The notes beneath the pieces are model-generated. The model was not told the DNA's origin. It saw only the letters and a list, made by a program, of their open reading frames with translations, and made no database searches. From assembly GCF_963675165.1 (NCBI RefSeq), contig NC_087389.1:1584001-1648000 (forward strand): a stretch of DNA of 64,000 nt. The letters are read 5' to 3'. The DNA is from Halichondria panicea. Its lineage: Eukaryota; Porifera; Demospongiae; Suberitida; Halichondriidae. Of the stretch, positions 37,801-48,858 are shown piece after piece. Made by a program: the position numbers and the translations under genes. Position 1 is the first letter of the stretch, and the number at the start of each line of letters is the position of its first letter.

Positions 37801-40800
37801 ATCAGCGACCAGCTTTACTTCGGAGTGTACAGCAATGACCCGTGAGTATATAGTCACATGACTAACCTCATGACTGACCGTGATATTTCATGACATGCAG
37901 ACCGGGGTGGCTGGTGCACAGTCAGGAAATGGATGATGAGGACAACCTATCGCTACTGGGGCAATTTAACTCAGCTGTCAAGGACCTCAGCACTTACAAA
38001 GGGGACTCGTACATCATACAAGGAGACATGTACGTGTTGGTGCTACATAAGTGTTGCTAGCACTATTATTGTAACGGTTATGAGATCGGCTTTACCAGCT
38101 GTTGTATGTTTGTATCTACAGTAGTCTACCCACTGTGGTGAAGGTGCAGCACGATGACTTAACTAACAGCCACAGCGAAGTTGCCATACCAATTGCCCTG
38201 TTTAACCAGCCACTCTCCACTCTCTCATTGGCAATCAGCCATCACTCACTGCAACCAGGTGACTAAGTACACAACTAGGATCAAGTAGGGAGAGAGGGAC
38301 TGGGTTAGATGGTTCAAGTGTATCATAGCTAACTTACGACATGTAATGCTTGTGTTACTGATTCGGTGTATTGTACATGTATATGTACTACAAATATAAT
38401 TAGTAGTGTTATTCCCTCAGGTCTCCACGAGTGCAGTGTGGACAACAGGGGCTGTGGTGGGGGAGCAGTGTGTCTGGTGGAGACAGGGGTGAGGGGGGCC
38501 TGTGTCTGCCCACCTCTAGAGGCCAGTGTAATTGAAACAGACAGCAATGGCATCGACCATATCGCCTGTGTTGGTGAGAGATACATGTAGTTGTCTATTA
38601 ACAAGTCTTCTCTTTATAAGCTTAGCCCTTGATATTAACTAGTGCTATGCAGTAGTTGTACATGTAGTGTAGTATATAGCAGCTGTTGATGATGTACAAT
38701 CGCCAACCCCAGCTGAGGACACTTTTGTGTTGCTGGCCACTGAGGATGGTGTGTACGTCCTACCATACGTGTCGCCTTCCATTGAGAAGAGCTCCAGTAA
38801 GGTACAGCCCTTCCCCCTTCCTCCGGTGGGGTCTATTCAGAGTCTGACCTATGACCCCATCAACAAAAGTGTCCTGTTTACTGACGACACCTCACAGCTG
38901 CACAGGTGAGTATGTTAGAATATTTTTCCTTTCAAAGGTCCATTTTAGATTAGCGTTCAGATTCATTTTCGAAGAAAAAGCATGGGTAGATTAGTATAGT
39001 ATAATTTATACTCGCACAATCATTTGTTTTATACAATGTCATAATTAAAAGTGTGTCTCTCTCCTTGTGCAGTGTGTCACTGGACAGTTCTTCTGACTAC
39101 TCGTACCCGTTGGTCAATGACTCCGCCCCCTATTCCCTGGCGTACGACTGGAGAGGTGGCCACGTCTTCACTACAACAAGCCCTGGTTTCCAAATAGAGC
39201 TCACCACCATCAACGGGGAAGGGGTGGGCTCAGTACTGGACTTCCAGAGGACGGACAAACGCTATGTCCTTAACATACTGGGAGAGCTACTCTTTGACAC
39301 TGACAGACAGTGAGTTACAATCTGTGCATATATTACCAGGAGGACATGAGATGGAGCTGGAGCGTCTTACTACGCGGATTTAATATCGTCCTGCTGTGTA
39401 CAAACATTGCCAAATATATGTCAAACTGCTAAGTGCTGCTAACATTAATCATTGGTACTTAATGAACAAACGCGGTCAGCCATACACGTATACAGAGGAT
39501 TTAGCACATATTCAGTACAAACAAGGAAATGTGGTTAGATGATATTGAGTCCGCAATACTAAGATGGCTCCATCTCCTCATGTGCTCCTGATATTACCAA
39601 GAGTACTCCATACATAGTACATTTTTTCTTACTATTTATGGGCTCCTGATATTTCTGAATGTCACTGACATCACTTCCCCTCAGGCGATTGTATTGGACG
39701 TATGTGGCTCACGACGGTGAACTGGGTGTAGATGTGGGGGTGGAGCTTCGTTACATGGACCTGTCTGACAACACCAGGACTGAGCGCTCTGTTGACCTCG
39801 GAGGACGAAGGATCAGGAACATCACTCTCGAGCCAGAGAGTGGCTCCATCTATTGGGTCAGCATTGTCAACACTGACTATGTCATCATTGAGAGATTTTT
39901 CCCTAATAATGGGACTGTCGTATCCATCCAATCGGCGACAGCTAGTGTGATGGGATTAGCTGTTACCATGGTGAACAGTCAGCCGCTCCTATTCTGGTAC
40001 GACAGTGCAGAGGAAGTCATCTTCCTGCACGATGGTAGGCAAGAGGTATCCTATAGAGGGTGGAGTTCTGGGGGTGCCAGGATAGTGGGCATGCTTGCAC
40101 ATACAACTATGCCGGGTGAGTGGAGTTACTGAGTGACTAATCGCAATAATTATGTACATACATGTAAAGTTATGTATGTCATGTTTCAAGCAATCCCCAC
40201 CTCTCCCCCAGTTCCGGTTAATCTTCCCTGCTTGGCTGCAGAGAGGCCGTGCAGTCACTACTGTTTGTCTAACTCCCACAGCTCAGCTCTTCAGTGTTCC
40301 TGTCCCTCCAATACCCAGCTGGAGAACGGCGTCACATGCTCTGGTAGGCCACCCCCTCACTTTCATTGTGTGTGTGTGTATGTGTACGGGATAGCTATCA
40401 TTAATTGTATACTCCCCCTCCTAGATGTCTCATGTGGTAATTCGCTGTGGTCGTGTGGAGGGGACTCCCCAGAATGCTACCCACGGACCTACTTGTGTGA
40501 TTACATTCCTCACTGTCGGAACAGGGCCGATGAAACATGTAAGCCATGACAACTTCTGTGTCTCTGATTGACTTGGTATATTTTGTATATGTGTACGTAT
40601 ACAATCAAGACCCAGTTTCTTTGTAATTATGACTTTTTATAATGTACATAGAGTTACTGTAATTATTGCCTGCATGTGTGCAGTGTATGATGTATTTTAG
40701 CCATAATATTATTTACTGCCCTTTGCCTTGCAGGTAACTGTAATCGGAGTGACTTTGGTTGCTATCTCTCTGACACTGGTGACGAGTGTGTGGCCATGGA

Positions 40801-41312
40801 GTTCAAATGTGATGGTATCAGCCACTGTTCCCATGGCGAGGACGAGATGGATTGCTGTGAAACCAATCAGTTTGGCTGCTACGTAGAGGACGACACCTAC
40901 AAACCTCTGGGGGGTGGGTCGGTGATCCGCTACCACTGTCTCCATAACTCCTCTCGTTGTGATGGCATGGTGGACTGTCTGAACCAAACCATCAATGAAC
41001 CTCTAGATTGTGAGTGGCGCTCTGCACAGAATGTGTACCCCTGACCTGCTACATGCATGTATTTAAATAGAATGCATGCTCTGGCCAATATAGGATTTAT
41101 AGAACAATGTAGTTCGTATTAATTGACGTTCTACAATGTGTCTTGTGTACCTATACCATATCCCCCCTCCAGGTCCTACCACTATGACCCCTGAACCTAT
41201 GACCACGCCTCCTTCAATTACCACCTTTCTGATCATCATCACCGGTGTTGTTGTTTCGTTCTTTATAGCTGTTCTTCTTCTGTTGCTACTTGTTTACAAG
41301 AAAAGGTTATGA
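28801..41312 (+). CDS. LRP5/6-type receptor paralogue lacking the cytoplasmic signalling tail
   Basis: Twenty-four exons: 28801-28855, 32110-32321, 32443-32621, 32688-32892, 32951-33170, 34108-34251, 34350-34531, 34798-35060, 36306-36538, 36617-36811, 36872-36973, 37077-37252, 37313-37551, 37653-37841, 37901-38029, 38125-38258, 38421-38573, 38713-38905, 39073-39309, 39685-40115, 40212-40343, 40425-40538, 40734-41009 and 41173-41312, about 1510 residues. After a signal peptide come four YWTD propeller plus EGF pairs (~20-338, 339-663, 664-1003, 1004-1334), three LDLa modules (~1335-1464) and one TM (~1483-1505). This is exactly the LRP5/6 ectodomain order. It then ends YKKRL and TGA: five cytoplasmic residues and no PPPSP motifs. 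All exons are open and match 49188-59818 exon for exon. A decoy or modulatory Wnt co-receptor role is inferred. The start follows the paralogue; an in-frame ATG also exists at 28783. The exon 5 donor (G|GTATCC) is weak. Confidence 0.87.
30478..30715. mobile_element. Probable MITE with CCGTACAGTG termini
   Basis: Starts TACCGTACAGTGGGAAATGT and ends with a similar inverted end (ACATTTCTTGCTATACAGTA). The interior has CGTGGG- and CGAAAATTTGCACCC-type strings also found in the CCGTATAGCG family. No coding capacity. Confidence 0.55.
30840..31580 (+). pseudogene. Decayed non-LTR retrotransposon reverse transcriptase fragment
   Basis: With frame shifts and stops, the plus strand encodes remnants of LINE-type reverse transcriptase: [20 protein letters not shown] near 30850, FDLSKA near 31110, VPQDSVL near 31460 (from the usual GVPQGSVLGP), and LLYAAGYL near 31560 where an active enzyme has YADD. 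The order is that of RT motifs. The copy is non-functional and interrupted by the element at 31261-31443. Confidence 0.75.
31261..31443. mobile_element. Inverted-repeat element inserted in the LINE relic
   Basis: 183 bp with termini CAGGGTGTCATACAGG and complement, flanked by a 5-bp direct repeat CTCTA (31256-31260 and 31444-31448). G- and C-rich blocks lie just inside the ends. It is a non-autonomous DNA transposon by structure. Confidence 0.85.
33332..33876. mobile_element. CCGTATAGCG-family MITE, intron 5 of the tailless LRP5/6 paralogue
   Basis: Ends ACCGTATAGCGGGTAT and ATACCCGCTATATGGT with flanking TA. The outer element is split by the nested element at 33482-33857. The corresponding intron of the full paralogue is only 101 bp and has no such insertion. 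Confidence 0.8.
33482..33857. mobile_element. Nested element with CAGGGCCGTAGATAG termini
   Basis: About 376 bp, with ends CAGGGCCGTAGATAG and CTGTCTACGGCCCTG, flanked by TAATA on both sides (5-bp target duplication). It is inserted in the MITE at 33332-33876, so it is the younger of the two. Confidence 0.85.
35154..35988. mobile_element. Probable inverted-repeat element, intron 8 of the tailless LRP5/6 paralogue
   Basis: Left end CAGGTTTTCATACAGGATT and right end TTCTATATGAAACCCTG are imperfect inverted repeats, each followed inward by a G/C-rich block, as in the element at 31261. No clean target duplication was seen. It encloses the palindromic repeat at 35706-35853. The paralogue's intron lacks this segment. 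Confidence 0.5.
35706..35853. repeat. Palindromic repeat (hairpin)
   Basis: Inverted arms: CATATATCCTCTGCTACC on the left pairs with GGTAGCAGAGGATATATG on the right, extending outward to GATATGCCACACCTA and TAGGTGTGGTATATC. The short spacer contains CTCGGCTACGCCTCGGAG. It is probably a foldback MITE. Confidence 0.75.
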
Positions 41313-44300
41313 TAATTATGTGTCGTATTACCTTATTAACCCGAGGCCAGGCCGGTTATAGTAGTCCATTGGTTTGTCTGTCTGTCTGTCTGTCAGTTTG
41401 TCTATCTGTTTGTGTATTCTGAGTCTGCTCACCTGGATGCTATAATGGATAGCCTCAACACAGTTATGCCTTGGTGTGCATGTGCACGTGTCTGTCTGTT
41501 TAGACTGCTATGCAGCTGCTCAAGGATCAATGAAGTGCAAGTAAGAGTTTCTATAGACTTCTACTTGGGTTTTAATTCGTGGATTTGCAACTTCGTTCGA
41601 GATATGCCTAGTATTGCTTACTTGAAATGCCATTGCAGCCTCTTTTCAGAAAAGTGCGTAGCAAAACTTGTCCATGGAGTGTTGCTATACTTAGTAGTTA
41701 GCTCTGCACTTGGACGTTAGCTGCAAGAAAGCTGTAAGGTTCTACTGATGCAGCAGCCATTATTTATATGCCTCGGTGCGCATGTGCAAACGAGGTATAC
41801 TGTACATTTAACTAGTTTCACAGATATACTTTCTAAGACACACAAAACCATGTGGATACAGCACGTATAGAGCTATAATATAGCTTCACGTGCTGTAAAA
41901 CATGACCAACACTACAGCACAACCATGAGTTGGTTACGATGCAGGCTCTCTTTCTCCCTACTACGTTCCTCAATTATGTGCATTAGGTGTGCAAGTAGGT
42001 GTGCAAGATTGTCTCAAGGCTACCCCAATAAATTGGACATGGTGCCAATGGACTCTAAGAATCGAACCTGCTCATTATCACCTAACAATCAAAACTCTGA
42101 ACTATAAATTCTGAATTTTTGCTTACAATAACATGTTCACACTTCTACCTTTGCTCATAAAGAGACTGTACATGGAATAAATAAAATTGTGGGTGGCACG
42201 GTAGGCATAAATCATCTACAGATCTTGCGGCAGTTGCCACATAAATCCTGCTGTCATAGCATCACTAAGGAAACCCTCTGAACTGAGAAGCAGGATATGG
42301 TCCCATGAGTGAGGTAAGTAGTATACCCCTATTCATGGGACCAAAAAAGGGGGCTGGGTGTGTGGGATTTTCAAGAACTGAGAGGCCACTTTACAATTTT
42401 GTTAACAGCTTGATAATGGGGCCTGGCAACCTCTAGTTCCCTTAGATACCTACTCTCCCTGACCGTTACCAGGACCCTTAGGTCCCCGTTTCTTAGCTAT
42501 ACCCTGTCGTTGATAACAACTTTACAATATATGATACTATAGAGCTACTGCATTCGAGCAACACCTCCCTTTTTATCTTTTCCGGACCATGCCCCCCCCC
42601 CCGAAGCCATTCCTCAGTTATAATAAAACTGTGTGGTTTGTAGGGTTTTCAGGAAGTTTGAACGACTTTGTGGTGGGGCATAATTTTGAAGTTATGGGAG
42701 ACGGTTGTAAATCCTTCTGTATAATGTTTTAATTCTGGCTGGCCTAGGTGGATTCCCACTTGATCTAATTGCTTTTCTCTACTTTTAGCCTTGTTTTTGT
42801 CTGTAAATACATATTTCAGGGGTCAAATTCATTTCGCTCGGAAGCAGAGATGTAAGTCTCTAAGAGAAGTTTGGAGAACTCCAATTAGTGACCTTAAGTA
42901 GCTAAGGTCAAGTGGTTCCAACCTCCTGGATTCTGCCTGCAACAAACAAAAAATGTTCAATCATGAATTTTATGTGCAGTGTAGCAATATAGCTAGTAGC
43001 TGGGCCAGCAGCGTAGAGAGTAAACACACTAGTGGTGTGTAGTTAGTGAAAACACTTTTATATATGTTGTGGAAGGCTATAGCGTTACTTTCCCTATCTA
43101 CTGTGTGTGTGGACTGACCATCTTAGAGAGAGTGCATGATGTTTCACTGACGTCTGAGAATTTGGGTGCTTTTTGGCCAGGAAATTCATAGATTGCAAGC
43201 GTGTAAAACATCATTACTAGGCTAAGCATGGTTTGTCTTAGCTTCGTTGTCTCTAAAATAATGCTATAGGTCACCTACTAAGGCGACCTAGAGTTAATAC
43301 CTACCACAACTCAGTGAAACGTCACTCAACGAGGCTAGGTTTGTATTTGACACCACAAAAACAAAGCACTCATGATCTAGTAAGCTGTCCATCTCGGGGC
43401 AAAAAATTAATGTCTAACAACATTAACAGGTAACATTACAAGGAAACTGTTCTGATACTGCAGCTTTGATTTCTCCGCTGTTATATAGGGAGCTTTTGTT
43501 AATTTGATGGGGCATGGGGATAGAATTCTGTCTCACACTCCATTGGCAGAGTGTCAAGTGGAGCTCCATCTAGTGTTGGCTGTATTATAGTACGAGAATG
43601 TTTCTTCGCAGGTCAGGTTTTATGCGAACATCATTACACACTTCCGTGAGCAGGGTGGAAGTAAAATCTCTTATCTCGTACTTATCTCGTTGTGTATAAG
43701 CTTTGCCACAGACATTTTTGTTGGAGATTCCATCCATATAGCGCAGTGCTAGGACATCTTGGAAGGCTCACAGCTAGCATATAATTAATTATACTGTTGA
43801 CTTGTCTATTTTGTACGTAATAATATATGTTATTTATTACTCATGCACGAGGACTATACATCTAATACAGCTCGAGCTCTCGAGAGAAAAATCTCGGTCC
43901 CAGGTCGATTTTCTGCATTTATTTAGGTTGTATTTTTCCCCTTGCGGTTGGTTTATTAGAAACAAATCGCCTGCATGGGAACAAACCATTAGCAAAAGGA
44001 GGTACGACAGGCGCAATGCAGCACTCTGATATAACGTTGTAGGTGGGCAGACAATTAGTTTTCAATCAGATACTATTTGCTAGAGTTGCACCCGCTGTCG
44101 TACCTCACCTCTGATATTTAGCTATACAGTACGTGGGCATAATAATGGCGTACTAATCGACTTATAGCGGTTACATGCATAAAGAGATTTCGTTCTTTCA
44201 TTTAATGCTAATTATGCTTTCTTGTACAGTGTTAAAAAGAATTCAAGTCCATGGGTGGGGTGCATGGTGCTTAGGTGAAAATCGCCTTTTTAAGACACGG

Positions 44301-44787
44301 TGGGTGCATGTGCTTCAGGTAAAATTGCCTACACATCCTGGTATGATATCGATATCAGCTGCATGTTCTGGTATATAATTATAAACAAACATTGTGCATA
44401 AACGATATCAAGCCTTTGATGTGGTCTGCCAGTACGCTATAAAATCTAGTGTTTTCTTGCAGAGTTGATTTCCTAGTCTTCAGGTTATCTCCCAACCCCC
44501 ACAACTCTGTATACAGCACTCATATAATCCCCTCACTACTCCCAACCTCCCCTGACCCCCAGAGGCCACGTGATGCTCATGGACTTTGAACTGTACCTAT
44601 AGAGACTCGTCTAGTACATGATTGATGGCTGTTGGTTTTGTTAATTTATTATTGTGTTTAATCATAATCTTATCTTGATTGGTTGTGTGCAACAACATAT
44701 TATTGATGGGTTACAAACTCGTAATTAAAAGTGTGCATCAAAAATTGAAAACCTATATACGTATTGAACTCTGAGGAGGCTCTATCA
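41313..44787. other. 3.5 kb gene-free intergenic region
   Basis: Between the stop of the tailless LRP5/6 paralogue and the stop of RIC8 (tail-to-tail). No spliced gene model or RNA gene could be supported. The segment 41430-41830 is a dispersed repeat also found near 60820. No remnant of the missing LRP5/6 cytoplasmic tail was recognised here, but a degraded piece could escape reading by eye. Confidence 0.55.
41430..41830. repeat. Dispersed repeat family, copy 1
   Basis: Shares long strings with 60820-61230, including GCTCAAGGATCAATGAAGTG (41518-41537) followed by CAAGTAAGAGTTTCTATA, and the short end GCCTCGGTGCGCATG (41771) followed by a CGAGGTATAC string. A more diverged relative lies at about 30100-30420. 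It looks like a mobile repeat of unknown class. Confidence 0.65.
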
Positions 44788-47700
44788 TCAATCTTCTTCT
44801 GACTTATCCTGGTCTAAAACTGGCTTCCCATCTTTACCCACTGGCATCACCTTGATCACACCGTGTCTGCACGAGTACACAACACGTCGTACACATAATA
44901 AACATAAAATTATGGCCATTAGTCAGTTGTGTGTGTAGTGCCTACTAAAACGTTTTAGTAACCGTAGTGTTGTACAGTAGACTCTCGTTAATCCGGTCAC
45001 CCTTGGGACAGTGCAGCTTGGCCGGAATAGCGAGCTGGCTGTATTCCAGGAAATATAGCCGTGGCTTAAAACGACCTTATCTCGAATCTAATGACTAATT
45101 TTGCAGTTCTTGTCTCGAGGATAATGAATCATTCTGCTCTTATCTGCCAAACCACACCTACGTCATATCCGGCCGTAATAAACGTATAAAATTACCTTGA
45201 CAACCTAGTTTGGGGCAGCCAGCACTGGCCAGTATACGGAATAGCGAGTGGCCGTACTTTAGGGTGAGTTTTGTGCAGTAATTATTTAGCTAGCAATCCG
45301 TGCCAAACCAAAATAATGGCCGGTATATCGAGGTGGCCGTACTTCAGAGAACCGGAATAGCGAGAGTCTACTGTATTGGAGTAACAGTACCTGTTCAGTT
45401 TGTCGAACAGCTCTGCCAGTTTCTCTGCCTCAATCTCCTTCTCCTCTTCAGTCATGTGATCCAAGGGGGAGGGGCTATCCTCAATGTCACCTGGCCCCGC
45501 AGTTACTGGGTCCAGTCTACACACCAATGTCAGGCAACATGAAGACATGCACCAAAAGCAGCCACTCACTTGTCACGTGATCTCTGATACTCCTCTGTGT
45601 CAGAGCTTTCACTGTCTGACGAGTACTGCTCCTCCCCTTCACAACGCCCTCCCCCTAACAATCCACGAGACATGAGTAGACCAGCAGCATTCCCGAAACC
45701 AGTGTGTTTCACCAGACGAGATACTGTGTGTGTGCATATGTGTGTGTGTGTGCGTGTGACAAGCCGCACACATTTGAATTTCTGTGACGTATATATGTGT
45801 TATCAATAATGGCGGCCATGAAATAGCATACTCACCGTTCTCTTTACACAGCACAAAGAGCAGGTCAGCTGTTACTTCCTCTGCGCCCATTGACCCCGCC
45901 GTCATCAGACATACTATCCTGCAGGCAGGGATAAAATACCACTAGCATTACAGGGACTACACGACTAACATGCTCTTGAGGGAGTTCCCCTCATCTGGTC
46001 GCTGTGTGATCTCCTTCAATGTGGGCAGAATCTGCACAGAGGACAAGAGCAGCTAACACCAACCCACACACAGTCACACACACATCACTCACAATGGACC
46101 TGAGGTAGCGTCGTATGCTGCGGTGACCCTTAGCCAACACCCTGAGGGCAGTCAGTGCTGGGGAGAGACGGGAACGCTCTGAGTCACAACCCTGCAAGAG
46201 AGTGGTACAAATGTCTGTGATTTTAAGACTTGGCTCACCAGTTGCCAGTGAAGGTAGTTGATGAGTGACAACACTGCACACATGTTCCAGTCATCACACA
46301 CACAGTCAAGGTTGCTAGCGTACAGGCCATCACAGTCGTAAAGGTCAGGGTACAGAGGTCGTAATGTGGGCATCACTTGAACATCCCCGGGGAACAAGAA
46401 CGACACAGCACACTGCTCTGGAGTGTTGACCAGAAGCTCAGCACAGTGACTGTGGGACAACAAAGATAATTGTATAGAAACATTGCTATTGATCAAAGTG
46501 TATAGGAGATTATTTACTTAATTACATGGCATGAAACTAGGAGAATTCCAGTCATGGCTCAAACAAAACACACACACACACGAAGTATACCTGATGGTGT
46601 CTGTGGTAGTCTTGTCTCTGTGTGGGGGGAGAGAGATAAGGAGGATCCGTACCAACTGAGAGAGGCGTCGCCACAGGCACAGCTCATCCTGCACACACAC
46701 ACACCCTCACAACTCACACACACACTTGCACCATCCCCTTACCTCATCATACTCGTCCTTCCAGTTGAGAGTTTGGTTGAACAGGATCTTGAGGGCCTCA
46801 CACAACACACTGCACTGACGCACTGAGATGGGCGTGGTCAAACAAGCAACACCCTCTCTTGTTAGGTTACATGGTGACACCTTCGGTTTCGGCTCATCCT
46901 CACAGATGGGTGTGGCTTGAACAGAAACCATACCCTCTTTCGGTGACGGTCCGAACAAAGTAGCATCAACAAGATTGACTAGAATAGGAATTCCATTACA
47001 GCAGTCTCTGAACGCTACCCTGCAATTAAGATGTAGAGTAAGTAACCGATCTTCGCAAGATACCTATAATCGGCGGCTATTGCACGAAGCACAAGATGAT
47101 TTTGCACAAAACTAACTACATGGACCTACAGATTGGTAAGAAAGTAACAGCTCCCAAAAATTTGGAAAGAATAACTTGCTTGCGGACGGAGTGGTGGTCA
47201 TGAGAAGTGAGCTGCCGAATTGTTCAATTGTCGTCAGTGAGACATTTATCTCCGTCTTTGCACGCTTACTAAGCACTGAAACTACCAGCACTAAACAATA
47301 CTTCTTGGCACAATTCTAACTAGTGAGCACTACTTGCAGGCAGTGTTAGCTGCAGATCGAGCCCCACCCAGTAGAGCTGACAAAAATTTTGCAAAAAAAA
47401 TAATGCTGATTCAGCAATAATTGTGCACATAATCTTCAGTGCGGCCTGTAATCGAGGCTAATCCCAGTTTAATTATTGCTGACTGTGCACAATTGTTGCT
47501 GAATCAGCATTATTTTTTTGCAAAATGTTCGTCAGCTCACTGGGTGGGGCTCGATCTGCAGCTTTGCCAGCAAGTAGTGCTTACTAGTTAGAGTTGTGTC
47601 AAGAAGTATTGTTTAGTGCTGGTAGTTTCAGTGCTTAGTAAGCGTGCAAAGACGGAGATAGATGTCTCACTGACGACAATTTGGCAGCTCACTTCTCATG

Positions 47701-48129
47701 ACTACCACTCTGTCCGCAAGCGAGTTATTCTTTCCAAATTTTTGGGAGCTGTTACTTTCTTACCCATATGTAGGTCCATGTAGTTAGTTTGTGTAAAATC
47801 GTCTTGTGCTTCGAGCAATAGCCGCCGATTATAGGTATCTGGCGAAGATCGGTTACTTACTCTACATGTAGGAATATTATTGAACTACACGAGTTGTACA
47901 TACCTCTCAGCTGGCCCACAAGCCGTGATGAGGAACAAGAGTCTGAGGTCAAAGAAGAGGAGGTCATGTGGTGGCTGCAAGGTGGCTGCCAGGGAGAGTC
48001 TGGATGAGAGGCCAGTCAGACAGCCAATGTCCGCCGTGAGGGGGGCCAGGTAGCGATGATTGAGTACAATGTTACACAGTACTTTGGTCGCCTCAACTAT
48101 CACTACAGGGGGGGGGGGGGACAGAGCTA

Positions 48130-48168
<39 letters not shown>

Positions 48169-48858
48169 CACACACAAGTGAGCATCCTCTCCATGCAGTC
48201 ACCCACCTTCCAGTCTGTCTGCAGGTATGTCCTCCTCTGAGCCATGAGTACTCAGCCCAGCGAGCTGTGCTATCACAAGCAACCCATCCCGACTGATGAG
48301 CCCCTCCACACCTTGATGCTCCCGGGCAAATACCCTGAGGGCATTCAGTGCTAATGAGAGTATCCTTGGTGACCATATCCCCTCCTCTTGTAGCAGGCGC
48401 AGTACAGCACTGCAGAAGGACTGTGAGAGGACATACAGAGAGTGTTGTAAGATCAATGCATGTACGCACGTATTCAATACCTTTCTGATGTCTGTACTCT
48501 CTCCAAGCTGGAAGTTGGTCTTGTTCTAGAAGAAAAAAAGCAGTACGCTCGTTAATAAATACTGCATACGTTCGCACAACCGTCTAAGACCCTCAGCATT
48601 ACAGTCTTCCCCAGTAAAAATACAAGCTTGGTGCTTGTACGTCTAATTTAGCCAGTTCACCGTCAAATGTCAGTATTACGCCAGTCAAGATCCTCGAGTA
48701 GATAGTACTAATTGTTATGTATATGCCATGATATGGGGACTAGCCCTTTAGTTTAGTATGAGATATGATGGTCTGCTTACCTCCTCCGTGAACTGCTGTA
48801 GAGCTGTCAGCACTGCCGCACCGTCTCCAGCCTGGATGATCTTAGTGACCGTCTCCAT
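44788..48858 (-). CDS. RIC8A: RIC8 (synembryn), G-alpha chaperone and exchange factor
   Basis: Thirteen minus-strand exons: 48858-48781, 48525-48481, 48420-48207, 48102-47904, 47019-46743, 46688-46591, 46449-46239, 46191-46093, 46031-45970, 45918-45836, 45723-45570, 45516-45391 and 44866-44788. They join in phase to about 574 residues (human RIC8A ~531). RIC8 folds nascent G-alpha subunits and promotes GDP release without a receptor; it acts in the cytosol and at the cortex. Features: armadillo-type helices throughout, [65 protein letters not shown], and the strong block [20 protein letters not shown] followed by an acidic Ser-rich stretch with [18 protein letters not shown] final helix, [20 protein letters not shown], precedes the tail. 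A versus B cannot be resolved. Intron 4 is mostly a hairpin element and intron 12 carries a pogo-like MITE. Confidence 0.94.
44975..45373. mobile_element. Pogo/Tigger-like MITE, RIC8 intron 12
   Basis: 399 bp with termini CAGTAGACTCTCGTTAATCC and the complement of CAGTAGACTCTCGCTATTCC, flanked by TA on both sides. CAGT-starting TIRs with TA target duplications are typical of pogo-type elements. The interior repeats the GGCCG...AATAGCGAG motif in both orientations. It has no transposase. Confidence 0.85.
47031..47867. mobile_element. Foldback element: long near-perfect hairpin filling RIC8 intron 4
   Basis: Left arm 47031-47429 and right arm 47484-47867 are inverted copies with only scattered mismatches, separated by about 54 bp. 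The ends are ATGTAGAGTAAGTAACCGAT and the complement. The host intron is 47020-47903, so the element occupies about 95% of it; its left end lies 11 bp from the acceptor side and its right end 36 bp from the donor side. No open frame of note. The transcript could form a duplex of nearly 400 bp. Confidence 0.92.
48107..48176. repeat. G-run plus CA microsatellite, RIC8 intron 3
   Basis: A run of G followed by (AC)n. On the coding strand the C-run sits at the acceptor of exon 4 and serves as its pyrimidine tract. The long open frame across exons 3 and 4 in this area is an artefact of reading through this intron. Confidence 0.85.

Noticed and set aside
28801-41312. Tailless LRP5/6 copy as a pseudogene
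   Set aside because: All 24 exons are open with usable splice sites, the signal peptide and TM are intact and the promoter is duplicated. Only the weak donor after exon 5 (GTATCC) raises doubt, which is not enough for a pseudogene call.
44975-45373. Inverted sequence in RIC8 intron 12 considered as part of the same foldback element as intron 4
   Set aside because: The termini (CAGTAGACTCTCG) and TA target duplication are different, so it is a separate pogo-like MITE.
47885-48577. 230-codon minus-strand frame covering RIC8 exons 2-4
   Set aside because: It is in the wrong frame for most of its length and crosses two introns, including a CA repeat. The spliced RIC8 model matches the family throughout.
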